A stretch of DNA of 64,000 bases from Membranipora membranacea (taxonomy: Eukaryota; Bryozoa; Gymnolaemata; Cheilostomatida; Membraniporidae), in NCBI GenBank assembly GCA_914767715.1, contig OU612075.1:15436001-15500000 (forward strand), read 5' to 3'. This document shows, piece by piece, positions 1 to 11,285 of this stretch. The translations under genes and the position numbers were made by a program. The notes below the pieces were generated by a model that saw only the letters and a list, made by a program, of their open reading frames with translations, did not search any database and was not told the origin of the DNA. Numbering within the stretch: position 1 is the first letter of the stretch; each line of letters opens with the position of its first letter.

Positions 1-1440
1 ACTTAAATACCTTTTAAGTTTTGAGAAATGACGTAATGGCGGTGGGTTGCTGTGTTCAGGGTTGATAAAGTTCCGCATCACGTTAGGTGTTCACGTCAAA
101 TAGTTGTATGCAGGGGAACATTTTCTCCCAGTCGCACAGTTTGATGGTCCAGTCATATGCTAAAACATAGATGATCTATAACGTAATAAAGATATTGTAA
201 AACCTGTCTGTCTGCAGGCATGTAAACTTACATATTTTGCTACAGACCTTCATATCAACCCGTCCACATTATTATTAGTACTAATTTTTATTATACGAGT
301 ATGTGTACATTAGCAACAGATTCCAAAGAGGACAATCGATGCTCAGGTTTCCAGGTGACACCATTTATGAGAGTAAACTGTGTGCAAGTTATAACCTTAT
401 GAAAAGTGATGACATAATTATACTGAATGTTATTGTGCAGTGGTAGGAAATCAGACAGCTATCCTGATCTCCCTATCCTACCAATATATTATCTAGCACT
501 GTTCCTAGTGACTAAACTTCTATACTGAAGTCAACCAGCTGTAACAATGCAACGGTAAGTCATACTTTTTGACACAATTAATTCTCAACAAATCTAGCTG
601 AAGAAGAAGTCTATGGTTTGTGATTCCAGCCGTTATTTTAGCATGCTAGATTAATTGAGGCCGGCTAGCACACAAAAGTTGATCAAAATATCGCTAAACC
701 TGACTATTGAGTTGTTGAGTTTATTTTACATTCTTAATTATCCTTTGAAGTGGGAAGTATCAATGATAGTACTTGAATGTTTACAGCATTTAAAAAACTA
801 AAATTTGTGTCCAGAGTTATAATAATTCATATAAAACGTAAAAAAACTGCTATTCCTCTTCTCTGTCATACAAATACCTTTGAAGTTTTGTTGAGTGAAG
901 CACTGGCATGTGTGTTATTGCCTTTCGGGCTGGTTTTGATCTGCATCACACCAGGTGTGTGACCGTCAAATACTTGTATGCAGGACAATTTCTCCTCCCA
1001 GATCCACAGTGTGATAGTCAAGATATCTGGAATAAATGAAAGACATTTAATATATATGGCTAGCTATGAATACGTGTAAAAAAAAAATCAATGGGCGCAT
1101 ACATCAGTTCGAAAGTCCAAGCTTGTTAGGGGACAATATTGGTATCAACCTCAAATATGACAGTGAATTGTTGGTGTTATAGTGGCAGTACTCTTGCTTA
1201 ACATGGTCTTGCGCAGTCGTAGAAAATGAGACGGAACATCCGATTTTTTTGGTAATTGCCAATATTTACTCTAGCATCGTGCTTAGTGGCTCACTTCTTA
1301 TAACACTGAAGTCAACCAGCTGCTCACAACACAAAGGAAGGAATTCACCTACAATAGACGCTGTTATACCATAACTGATGGCATTATAGCATTATTAAAG
1401 CCTTAGAAAGTTTCAACAAATAAAGCCGGTTTACCAGCAA
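1..1440. repeat. Repeat unit A, first duplicated block (two diverged sub-copies)
   Basis: Two diverged copies of a roughly 550-700 base sequence lie at about 1-640 and 870-1440. Shared landmarks are the stretch around 'tgtatgcagg' followed by 'tctcccag', the stretch 'gaagtcaaccagctg', and 'gtgcagt' or 'gcgcagt' about 100 bases before it. The same pair recurs at about 2905-3530 and 3545-4095. I recognise no protein or RNA family in it; a 61-residue reading frame at 777-962 has no features that support a gene. Confidence 0.7.
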
Positions 1441-1616
1441 GCCCGGCAAAGCTAAGATTTACATAGTGAGGCAACCACCGCAATATTCATCAGCTTGTAA
1501 ACAATCGGTAATGAACACATTAGGAGTAAAACAGGGTATAAATAGTTAGAATACATATATAGTAATGAACACATTATTAGGAGCAAAGTAGGAAATCCAT
1601 ATAAGAAAAGATATAT

Positions 1617-1675
1617 AGCTCTCAGTAAGAATTGTCATCATATATCAGACATATGCTTTAAATCATCATAGAGCT
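1617..1675 (-). ncRNA. SNORD27: U27-type C/D box snoRNA, copy 1
   Basis: Read on the minus strand it has a terminal stem (AGCTCT with AGAGCT), C box ATGATGA, D' box CTGA, C' box ATGATGA and D box CTGA. The D' guide contains AAGCATATG, complementary to CATATGCTT near the 5' end of metazoan 18S rRNA; the fifth base upstream of D' pairs with the residue called A27 in human 18S. That is the guide of human U27 (SNORD27). The copy sits between decayed RPS3 exon relics, as the copy in intact RPS3 intron 4 sits between exons 4 and 5. Confidence 0.85.
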
Positions 1676-1790
1676 TCCAGGATCCAGTTTAACATAATTC
1701 TTTATTGGCATTGGAGTTGTGAGCCAAGCAGAGTAGTCTAGTAAACCATTTAATAAGAGTACACTGAAACAATGAGTACAAACAGGAGGC

Positions 1791-1905
1791 ACTTACCCTG
1801 TGGGAGCAGTCATTCAGCTGTGTTGACATACTCTCTGCTAGGCTTCTTATTGTTAATCATTAATCCGGTGACAACAGTCACATCTTTGCCCCCTGTCCTG
1901 TTTAA
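1791..1905 (-). pseudogene. RPS3 exon 4 relic, copy 1
   Basis: Base-level similarity to RPS3 exon 4 (9165-9272) is obvious, for example 'acatactctctgctaggct' and 'ctgtcctgt'. Small indels destroy the reading frame. The flanking splice dinucleotides are kept: a minus-strand GTAAGTG donor at the low-coordinate side and an AG acceptor at the other. Confidence 0.8.
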
Positions 1906-1976
1906 CACAACAAATTTCCATCATTTCCTACATTTTTCAACCACACATAACCACCATAACTTGATCCATCAAGATG

Positions 1977-2045
1977 TGTTCTCAGGCTATATTGTTCACA
2001 TTGTGTGGAACTCGAAAATTAAAACAATTTAACATCATGGAACAG
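1977..2045 (-). ncRNA. C/D box snoRNA type B, copy 1
   Basis: Copy of the snoRNA in RPS3 intron 3. On the minus strand: C box ATGATGT just inside the terminal stem, D box CTGA next to GAACA, and a conserved guide region upstream of D. It lies between exon 4 and exon 3 relics, as in the parent gene. I cannot assign its rRNA target. Confidence 0.7.
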
Positions 2046-2119
2046 TTGAAGTGTATCATGCAGCTTCCTGTTAGGCTCATAGAAAAACAAAACAATAATC
2101 TTGTCACCAGAGATAAGAA

Positions 2120-2230
2120 CCCACCTCTAAGCTGGCATCCATCCATGATGAATCTGGGCACACCTTAGCAGGCTCTGCTGACAGTCATGCCTCCCGATAC
2201 CATGACTAGTCACTTCCTTAGTCTCAAGCT
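2120..2230 (-). pseudogene. RPS3 exon 3 relic, copy 1
   Basis: Matches RPS3 exon 3 (9492-9666) over 'tgaatctg', 'gcacacc', 'tagcaggctct' and 'ctgacag'. It is shortened and frameshifted. The donor motif on the minus strand, AGAG then GTGGGTT, is the same as in the intact gene (GAG then GTGGGTT). Confidence 0.75.
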
Positions 2231-2305
2231 ACAAACACAAGCAAAGTTTAATACATGCTATGTATTATATGGAACAAATAGTTATAGCTACGACACTACT
2301 TGAAG

Positions 2306-2373
2306 TTGTTCTCATTCAAGATTGTCTAAATGGTATTCAACTCTAACTATAGCTTTAAAACATCATAGAACAG
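2306..2373 (-). ncRNA. Degenerate C/D box snoRNA type C, copy 1
   Basis: Aligned with the better copies at 6422 and 7509. The C box ATGATGT is kept, but the D' region that reads GCATATGTCTGA elsewhere is scrambled here and the D box reads ATGA. Probably a dead copy. Confidence 0.5.
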
Positions 2374-2520
2374 TAACAGAGAGTACTGAATCAGATTGAG
2401 CTGCTGGTTCATGTTGTCAGTTATAATGTAATGTGTGTCCATGGCAGCCCGTCAAAGGTTTTATCCTAGATTAATCACTGCCTAGATTCTGGGTGAATAA
2501 TGATTGCATTGTAAGTTACG

Positions 2521-2668
2521 TACCTCAAGTGAACCCATCAGGGAAGTTGAACCACTTTGTAACAGAGCAGTCAATTGTCTAATCCTTTCTCCTTTCCCAC
2601 CCAGATAACCTTTTGCAGCCTGGTATCAAGGCAACATGATTTGTAACTTGATTCCACTGAACCCTGCA
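2521..2668 (-). pseudogene. Chimeric relic: RPS3 exon 5 start fused to exon 2 end, copy 1
   Basis: The high-coordinate part (about 2613-2668) matches the start of RPS3 exon 5 ('caaggcaacat', 'cttgattcca'), including the acceptor. The low-coordinate part (about 2521-2600) matches the end of exon 2 ('gggaagttgaa', 'ctaatcctt'), including a GTACGT donor. The join bypasses everything between exons 5 and 2, so the result is one internal exon with a working-looking acceptor and donor. Confidence 0.75.
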
Positions 2669-2749
2669 AGAAAAAAGTAGAAATATATGATTACTTGGGT
2701 TTATAACAGAGTGAGAGGAGCCATGTCAATGAAAGTGACATATTATTAT

Positions 2750-2808
2750 AGCTCTCAGTAAGGATTGTCATCATAAGTCAGACATATGCTTTAAATCATC
2801 ATAGAGCT
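2750..2808 (-). ncRNA. SNORD27: U27-type C/D box snoRNA, copy 2
   Basis: All boxes and the AAGCATATG guide are intact on the minus strand. A few substitutions occur only outside the boxes and guide, for example in the region before the D box. Confidence 0.8.
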
Positions 2809-2849
2809 ATCAGGATCAGGTTGTGTCCGAGTTATTTGAACTTGCTGAA

Positions 2850-4095
2850 TGCGTTGAGGCTGGTTAGCTTTCAAGTGTGGCTCAAAATATTCCTAGACAT
2901 GACTATAATACCTTATAAGTTTTGTGAAGTGATGCAATGGCAGTGGATTACTGTGTTCAGTGTTTGACTAGATCTGTATCACGTTAGGTGTGTGACCCTC
3001 TAATACTTGTATGCAGGAGAATTTCTTCTCTTCTCCCAGTCGCACAGTTTGATGGTTCAGTCATCTGCTAAAACACAAATAATTTTTATGATGGAATACT
3101 GTTATCTGCAGGCATGCAAGCTTACAAATTTTGCTACAAACCTTCACATCATTATTAGCGCTACTTCTATTATATGACTCTGTGTACATTAGCAACAGAT
3201 TCAGAGGAGAACAATCAATTGGTGTCCATGCCATGGTCATATCAATTATGATGGTAAACTGTTAGCAAGGTATACATTATACACAATGTTATTGTGCAGT
3301 GGTAGGAAATCAGACAGCTATCCTGATCTCCCTATCCTGCCAATATTTTATCTAGCACTGTTCCTAGTGACTAAACTTCTATACTGAAGTCAACCAGCTG
3401 TAACAATGCAATGGTAAGTCCTACTTTTTGACTGAATTAGTTCTCAACAAATCTAGCTGAAGAAGAAGTCTTTGGTTTGTGATTCCAGTCGTTCTTTTAA
3501 CTTGTCGAATAAATTCAGGATTATTGGCGCACTAGTGTGCTAGACCCGACTTCAAATTTAAATACCTGTGAAGTGAAGCACTGGCATGTGTGGTCTTTAG
3601 GGTTGAGTTTGATCAGCATCACTTAGAGTGTGTCACTAAAACACTTGTATGTATGACAATTTCTTCTCCCAGTCCCACAGTCTGATAGTCAAGTGATCTG
3701 GAATAAATAAATCACATATATTATATACCGCTATGAATCCGAGTACCAGAAAATCAATGGGTGCATTTCAGGAGAAAATATTGGTATCAACCTCAAATAT
3801 GAAATTGAATTGTTGGATGTTATAGAAGCAGTACTCTGTGCTTCACATATCATGTTATTGCGCAGTCGTAGAAAATAAGACGGAACATCTGATTTTCTTT
3901 GGTAATTGCCAATATTTGCTCTAGCATCGTGCCTAGTGGCTCACTCCGCATTATACTGAAGTCAACCAGCTGTTCACATCGCAAAGGAAGGATTTCCCAT
4001 GTGTAAGACTCTGCCATACCATAACTGATGTCATAGCATTATGCAAGCCTTATAAAGTTTTAACAAATAAAGCCGGTTTACCAGCGGGCCCTGCA
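2850..4095. repeat. Repeat unit A, second duplicated block
   Basis: Direct duplicate of 1-1440, offset about 2650-2860 bases. Near-identical stretches include 437-620 against 3294-3490 and 1205-1320 against 3850-3970. The block separates snoRNA copies 2 and 3 of the RPS3-derived array. Confidence 0.75.
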
Positions 4096-4099
4096 AAGC

Positions 4100-4425
4100 T
4101 TAAGATTTTGACGTCCATGGTCAGCAAACAAAATCATAACCACCTGCATCTTTACAAGACATTATTAGCACATGGCTTCATTAACAGTGTCCTACTCACC
4201 GAGCCTGTAACATTCCAGTTCTTCCTAGCGAAAAAATTGGCCTCCCTGACAGGTACATCATTGGTAATATCAAATGTGTCTGCAAAAAAAAGGAAAAGGC
4301 ACACCGTAAGGAGACCAATCTAAATAAGCCAGATAAAAGTATTGCAATCCTACATAGTGAGGCAACCACCGCAATATTCATCAGCTTGTAAACAATCGGT
4401 AATGAACACATTAGGAGTAAAGCAG
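4100..4425 (-). repeat. Repeat unit X, with a hydrophobic reading frame
   Basis: A segment containing 'ggcaaccaccgcaatattc' and 'acatcattggtaa' recurs at about 1440-1515 (partial), 4695-5000 and 5575-5735 (partial). On the minus strand the two long copies encode related hydrophobic peptides sharing VSLRCAF. This copy has lost the downstream reading frame relative to the other (DTF..TNDVPVR appears in another frame). I recognise no family. Confidence 0.45.
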
Positions 4426-4451
4426 GGTATAAATAGTTAGAATACATATGT

Positions 4452-4510
4452 AGCTCTCAGTAAGAATTGTCATCATATATCAGACATATGCTTTAAATCA
4501 TCATAGAGCT
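4452..4510 (-). ncRNA. SNORD27: U27-type C/D box snoRNA, copy 3
   Basis: Sequence identical to copies 1 and 4 over the boxes, guide and terminal stem on the minus strand. Confidence 0.85.
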
Positions 4511-4694
4511 ACGAGGATCCAGTTCAACATAACTCATTATTGGCATTCGAGTCGTGAGCCAAGCAGAGTAGTCTAGTAAACCATTGAATAAGAGTACACT
4601 GAAACAATGAGTACAAACAGGAGGCATCACCGATGTCATAGCAATTATGCAAGCCTTAGAAAGTTCCAAAAAAAAAAGAAGCCAGGCCCTGCAA

Positions 4695-5000
4695 AGTTTT
4701 AAGATTTTGTCGTCCACAGTCAGCAAACAAAATCATAACAACATGCATCTTTACAATAAATATTATTATCACAAGTCCAACTCACTGTGTTGGTAACAAT
4801 CCAGTTCTTTACGGCAATCAAATCGGCCGCCCTGACAGGTACATCATTGGTAACTTTAAATGTGTCTGCAATAAAAGTTAAAAAGGCACATCGTAAGGAG
4901 ACCAACATTACCAAGCTATAGAAAAGTATTGCAATCCTACGCAGTAAGGCAACCACTGCCATGTTCAACAGCTTGTAAACCATTAGTAATGAACACATTA
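4695..5000 (-). repeat. Repeat unit X, second long copy
   Basis: Minus-strand reading frame 4720-4998 (92 codons) has a hydrophobic N-terminal third, then ADTFKVTNDVPVR. It aligns with the frame at 4196-4447. The shared protein-level pattern could be real coding or simply recent duplication. It lies directly beside snoRNA copy 4. Confidence 0.4.
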
Positions 5001-5040
5001 TTAGGAGTAAAGCAGGAAATCCATATAAGAAAAGATATAT

Positions 5041-5099
5041 AGCTCTCAGTAAGAATTGTCATCATATATCAGACATATGCTTTAAATCATCATAGAGCT
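5041..5099 (-). ncRNA. SNORD27: U27-type C/D box snoRNA, copy 4
   Basis: Intact terminal stem, C, D', C' and D boxes and A27 guide on the minus strand; the same sequence as copies 1 and 3. Confidence 0.85.
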
Positions 5100-5187
5100 A
5101 CGAGGATCCAGTTCAACATAACTCATTATTGGCATTCGAGTGACCCACCCCGAAGTACACTAAACAATGAGTACAAACAGGAGGCAC

Positions 5188-5298
5188 TTACCCGTGGGAG
5201 CAGTCATTCAGCCGGGTCTACACACTCTCTGCTAGACTCTTTATTGTTGATAATTAATCCGGTGACCACTGTCACAGCTTGGCCCCTCTGTCCTGTTT
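5188..5298 (-). pseudogene. RPS3 exon 4 relic, copy 2
   Basis: Same landmarks as the relic at 1791 ('gggagcagtcattcagc', 'ctctctgctag', 'ctctgtcctgt'). It is frameshifted and closer to the 1791 copy than to the intact exon. Confidence 0.75.
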
Positions 5299-5361
5299 AA
5301 CACAACAAATTTCCATAATTTACTATGTTTTTAAACCACACACTTGATCTATACTGCAGAC

Positions 5362-5432
5362 ATGTTCTCAGGCTATATTTTTTCACATTGTGTGCAACTC
5401 GAAAATTATAACATATGAACATCATAGGACAG
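5362..5432 (-). ncRNA. C/D box snoRNA type B, copy 2 (slightly decayed)
   Basis: Retains the D box with its flank and the guide region. The T run in the guide is longer by one and the C-side stem has changes (ATAGGACAG against ATGGAACAG). Function uncertain. Confidence 0.55.
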
Positions 5433-5762
5433 CCAAGTATCTCACACAGCTTTCTCTTTAGCTTACAGATAACCACAAAAATATCTCGTTACATGAGATA
5501 AGAACCATCTCTGAGCTGAGTGAGAGGTCAACAGATGGAATCAGCTGATTTCTACGTAACTAACCTCTAATAAAACAAGGATTAAACAATCCAGTTCTTC
5601 CTGGTGGTAGAACTGTCCACCTTGACATGTATAGCAGTATAGCATGTATATAAGTTTGTCAGACATACACAGTAAGGCAACCACCGCCATGTCCAACAGC
5701 TTTTGAACGATTGTTTATGAACACATTAAAAAATAAGGATCAAAACAGTAAATCAATATAAT

Positions 5763-5792
5763 AGCTCTCAGTAAGAATTGTCAACATAATCA
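5763..5792 (-). ncRNA. Truncated U27-type snoRNA
   Basis: Only the D-box half is present ('agctctcagtaagaattgtc'). The homology stops before the D' box, so the A27 guide and C box are missing. Non-functional remnant. Confidence 0.6.
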
Positions 5793-5910
5793 ACCTTATT
5801 AATTATCAGCATTCAAGTTGAGAGCCAAGTAGAGGAGCCTGGGACACTATCTAATAAGAGTGACCTGCTCTAGTTGAACACATGAAATGGTGTGAACAAA
5901 CAGGAATAAC

Positions 5911-6023
5911 TTACCTTGACGGAACATTCTTACAGCTAGGTCTACATACTCTCTGCTAGGCTCAACTCTGTTGATCATCAATAGTCCACAATGGCCATAG
6001 CTTAGCCTCTCTGTCCTGTAACA
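5911..6023 (-). pseudogene. RPS3 exon 4 relic, copy 3 (best-preserved frame)
   Basis: Minus-strand translation still contains EPSREYVD and AVR, matching residues of RPS3 exon 4, but the surrounding residues are changed (RTERLSYGHC where the intact gene has [10 protein letters not shown]). This is a coding relic near the point of losing similarity, flanked by kept splice motifs. Confidence 0.8.
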
Positions 6024-6097
6024 TAGAATACACATTTCATAGTTTTCTCATTGATTTTCAACCAAGCATGGTAATAATAAATATCCATACTTTAGAT

Positions 6098-6167
6098 CTG
6101 TTCTCAGGCTATATTGTTCACTTTGTGTGTAACTCAAAAATTAAAACAATTTAACATTATGGAACAG
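6098..6167 (-). ncRNA. C/D box snoRNA type B, copy 3 (C box damaged)
   Basis: The D box and guide are kept, but the C box reads ATAATGT on the minus strand instead of ATGATGT. Probably inactive unless the change is tolerated. Confidence 0.5.
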
Positions 6168-6220
6168 TATCTTATGCAGCTTCCTGTTTAAACCATTGAA
6201 ATATCACAATACAACCTTGT

Positions 6221-6350
6221 CTCTAGAAATAACAACCCACCTCTGAGCCTGCATATATCCATGATAAATCTGAGCACATCTTAGCAGGCTGCCTTGACAG
6301 TCAGGCCTCCTAATACCATGACTATTCACTTCCTCAGCGTGTAACTACAA
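6221..6350 (-). pseudogene. RPS3 exon 3 relic, copy 2
   Basis: Matches exon 3 over 'aacccacctctgagcctg', 'tgataaatctgagcacatc' and 'tagcaggct'; frame lost, donor side retained. Confidence 0.7.
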
Positions 6351-6421
6351 TCACAAGAAAAATTTAATTCCTAATACATATTGCATGGGACAAATGGTTT
6401 CAGCTACAGCACTACTTGAAG

Positions 6422-6488
6422 CTGTTCTCATTCATGATTGTCTACATGGTATTTAACTCAGACATATGCTTAAAGCATCATAGAACAG
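6422..6488 (-). ncRNA. C/D box snoRNA type C with A27 guide, copy 2
   Basis: Minus strand: terminal stem CTGTTC with GAACAG, C box ATGATGC, then AAGCATATGT followed by the D' box CTGA. This is the same A27 guide as in U27 but in a different snoRNA body. The D box reads ATGA, a departure from CTGA. It is homologous to the snoRNA in RPS3 intron 2. Confidence 0.6.
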
Positions 6489-6539
6489 TAACGGAGAGTA
6501 TTCAATCAGATTGAACTGCTGGTTCCCGTAATCAGTAAC

Positions 6540-6683
6540 CTACCTTAAATGTCCCTCTTGGGAAGTTGTATCACTTTTGTTCCAACACAGTCAATTGTCT
6601 AATCCTATATCCCCAAGAAAACCTTTGACAGTCTGGTCCCGCGGCAGCTTGATTCAATTTAATCCTGTAAGACAAAAGGAGAA
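6540..6683 (-). pseudogene. Chimeric RPS3 exon 5/exon 2 relic, copy 2
   Basis: Same exon 5 to exon 2 fusion as at 2521-2668, with the same join point (exon 2 'ccaagaa..acctttg' running into exon 5 'gtctggtccc'). The exon 5 part has an internal deletion. Sharing the join means the fusion happened before the unit was amplified. Confidence 0.75.
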
Positions 6684-6752
6684 ATATCTATGATTACCTG
6701 GGTTTATAACAGAGTGTGAGGAGTCAAGCCCATGAAAGTTATATATTATTTT

Positions 6753-6811
6753 AGCTCTCAGTAAGGATTGTCATCATAAATCAGACATATGCTTTAAATC
6801 ATCATAGAGCT
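6753..6811 (-). ncRNA. SNORD27: U27-type C/D box snoRNA, copy 5
   Basis: Intact boxes, stem and A27 guide on the minus strand. It shares the variant AATCC before the D box with copy 2. Confidence 0.8.
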
Positions 6812-6974
6812 ACTAGGATGAGGTTGTGTTTGAGTCAATGATTACAAGGGCTATGTTCGATTAACTTGCGTTACAATGTTCTCTACTTCTATGAATACCA
6901 GAGATCTTAGTAACAGCCAACATATCTCCTTCAGCTTTCTCTCACAGATGACTACAAAATTATCTTGTCACATG

Positions 6975-7080
6975 AGGTGAGAACTTACCTCTGAGCCTAG
7001 AGCCACATCCCCGACACGGCTCTTCATGATGGATCCATGCTCACCTTGGCAAGTTCTCCTGACATCCATGTGATCAAAAC
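6975..7080 (-). pseudogene. RPS3 exon 3 relic, copy 3
   Basis: Weaker match to exon 3: 'cttacctctgagcct', 'ttcatgatgga', 'cttggcaagttctcctgac'. Frame lost. Confidence 0.5.
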
Positions 7081-7152
7081 TTCAAACAAAACAAGCGTAT
7101 GATTGAATATACATTAAAATGCACACTTCTAGCTGCATAACTACTTCAGATC

Positions 7153-7221
7153 TGTTCTCAGGCTATATTTTTCACATTGTGTGTATTTCGAAAATTAAAA
7201 CAATTGAACATCATGGAACAG
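7153..7221 (-). ncRNA. C/D box snoRNA type B, copy 4
   Basis: Very close to the RPS3 intron 3 snoRNA: stem, C box ATGATGT, guide and D box CTGA all kept on the minus strand. The most likely functional duplicate of type B. Confidence 0.7.
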
Positions 7222-7284
7222 CTAATAAATATCTCAAAGTTTTCTGTAAGCCTTGCAGGGAATAATGTTTAGGAAATTTGGAAC

Positions 7285-7425
7285 CTACCTCTGAGCTTGC
7301 CTGAGCCAACTCTACATCCTTGCATGACTAATCTAGGCACACCATGGCAGGCTCCTCTGACAAGTCAGGCTTCCAAGAAGATGGTACCACATGGATTCAC
7401 GCTGCCACAGCTAACACCTTCAATC
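7285..7425 (-). pseudogene. RPS3 exon 3 relic, copy 4
   Basis: Longer match to exon 3 ('acctctgagcttgcc', 'gcacaccatggcaggctc', 'gattcacgctg'), interrupted by indels. Lies between snoRNAs B and C as exon 3 does in RPS3. Confidence 0.7.
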
Positions 7426-7508
7426 AGATGCATAAACAATTCATAATACATTTTACAAGGAAACACAATGTGGTTTGTTACATCTAGCCACAGATCTACT
7501 ACTTGGCG

Positions 7509-7575
7509 CTGTTCTCAATTATGATTGTCTACATGGTATAAAACTCAGACATATGCTTAAAACATCATAGAACAG
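7509..7575 (-). ncRNA. C/D box snoRNA type C with A27 guide, copy 3
   Basis: Stem CTGTTC/GAACAG, C box ATGATGT, D' guide AAGCATATGT and D' box CTGA. The D box position reads TTGA. Homologous to copy 2 and to the RPS3 intron 2 snoRNA. Confidence 0.6.
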
Positions 7576-8426
7576 CGTGTCTCAAAGAAGGTATTATAAA
7601 AACAGTATTCAGTTTTTCACTACTTGAAATCAACAAAGATTTTTTAGCAAAATAAAGATAATTGATATACTCATTTGTTCAAATAACATACCATCTCAGT
7701 TCGAGCTAGGGATTACTGCCAATCAGTTGTTTATCCGCACCGTACATCTAAGGGTAGGGTTGTTTGATGCAACAGACTTCTGCTTCTCATCTACAATATT
7801 GATACAAAATACCACTGTTACCCTGTGTATGGAATACCCTACTGGTGGAGTTATAGGCATGAATGACTAGTAACCAACATTACACAATTACAAATGTAAT
7901 CCAAGAAAAAGGAATAAAACTTTTCAATTATGGCATGATTCTGTAGGTATTGTACTACGTGTTCGAGCTCAATCGCTCACACGGGTCCAATAATACTAGA
8001 CTGATTTGGAAGTTGGTGGCAACAGGAACAAGATATAATGTTGAAAGAATTCACACATTTTCATGTATTAAGTATTGGTTGTGGCTACTTACTTGTGAGT
8101 GATTTGGAGGTAAAGTAGGCCACCTTGTGAGGCTTTCAGCCGAACAATACTTAACGGAAAGTGGTTATAACCATTACCTGACCTCTTACATGTGTAACAA
8201 CATTCTGACACCATTATTGTGGATTGATCTATTCATTTCAATTAGAAAGGGCAACACAATAGCATATGAGTGAGGATACCAATCCAAAGGTTTGTACAGT
8301 TAGTGAACAAATTGTACAGAGAGATTTGACCTGTGAACAGTTTGTCACAGCATCTTTGACAACATCCCCATTTTACATGTGGGACCTAAGAACAATAACA
8401 CTGCGGTTGACTCTGGCAATAGATGT
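7576..8426. other. No gene seen between the snoRNA array and RPS3
   Basis: AT-rich sequence. A 64-codon frame at 8266-8460 overlaps the RPS3 3' end on the opposite strand and has no supporting features. If the array to the left is transcribed separately, its promoter would be expected here, but I see no TATA box or pyrimidine tract that I would call. Confidence 0.4.
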
Positions 8427-8432
8427 TTTATT
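8427..8432 (-). terminator. RPS3 polyadenylation signal
   Basis: AATAAA on the minus strand, 37 bases past the RPS3 stop codon. It implies that the snoRNA array further down is outside the normal RPS3 mRNA. Confidence 0.6.
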
Positions 8433-8468
8433 GGCCTACCAGATACTGAGACATCAATAAATTAAAAA

Positions 8469-10875
<2,407 letters not shown>

Positions 10876-10884
10876 GATGGATCA

Positions 10885-10896
10885 GGCGGAAAAGGG
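10885..10896 (-). promoter_or_regulatory. 5' TOP pyrimidine tract of RPS3
   Basis: The minus strand reads CCCTTTTCCGCC ten bases upstream of the ATG. Ribosomal protein mRNAs in animals begin with such a tract, which links their translation to growth signalling. Transcription probably starts at one of the C residues near 10896. Confidence 0.65.
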
Positions 10897-10899
10897 AAT

Positions 10900-11285
10900 A
10901 GTGGTGTGTTCTGGGATACGTAACCGTAGTGTCTGAACTTAGTTAACGGGTTTTTAATCGGAAATATAGGGATTTACCCACAAAGAGATAAGAATTTTGG
11001 CTATCATCTGAAAGCGAACAGTTTTGAAGGGAATAGATTGATAGAGAGAATGGTAAAGGTTGTAAGAAAATTCATCAGGCACAGTATAGTACTGTGCAAT
11101 GAACTGATGGATGAGACTCAAACCAGTCAAACATGAGGTTTGTAAATGCAGTGATAAGCTTCTTTAGAGTAACATGTGTTTGGTTAGGATAGTGGCGAGT
11201 GGTTAAAGAGAAAAGGGAATACTTAGAAAAGATAATAATAATGCAAATTATATAATTAAATTATTTTAAATTTATTTCATAGATA
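10900..11285. other. RPS3 upstream flank, no further gene
   Basis: Presumed RPS3 promoter region followed by AT-rich sequence up to the hAT insertion. I see no TATA box at the expected distance, which is common for ribosomal protein genes. Confidence 0.4.

Noticed and set aside
405-465. Plus-strand C/D snoRNA in repeat A (GTGATGA then CTGA)
   Set aside because: Spacing is wrong, there is no terminal stem, and the duplicate at about 3265-3320 lacks the C box.
8266-8460. 64-codon plus-strand frame next to RPS3
   Set aside because: Overlaps the RPS3 polyadenylation region on the other strand, with no motif or splice support.
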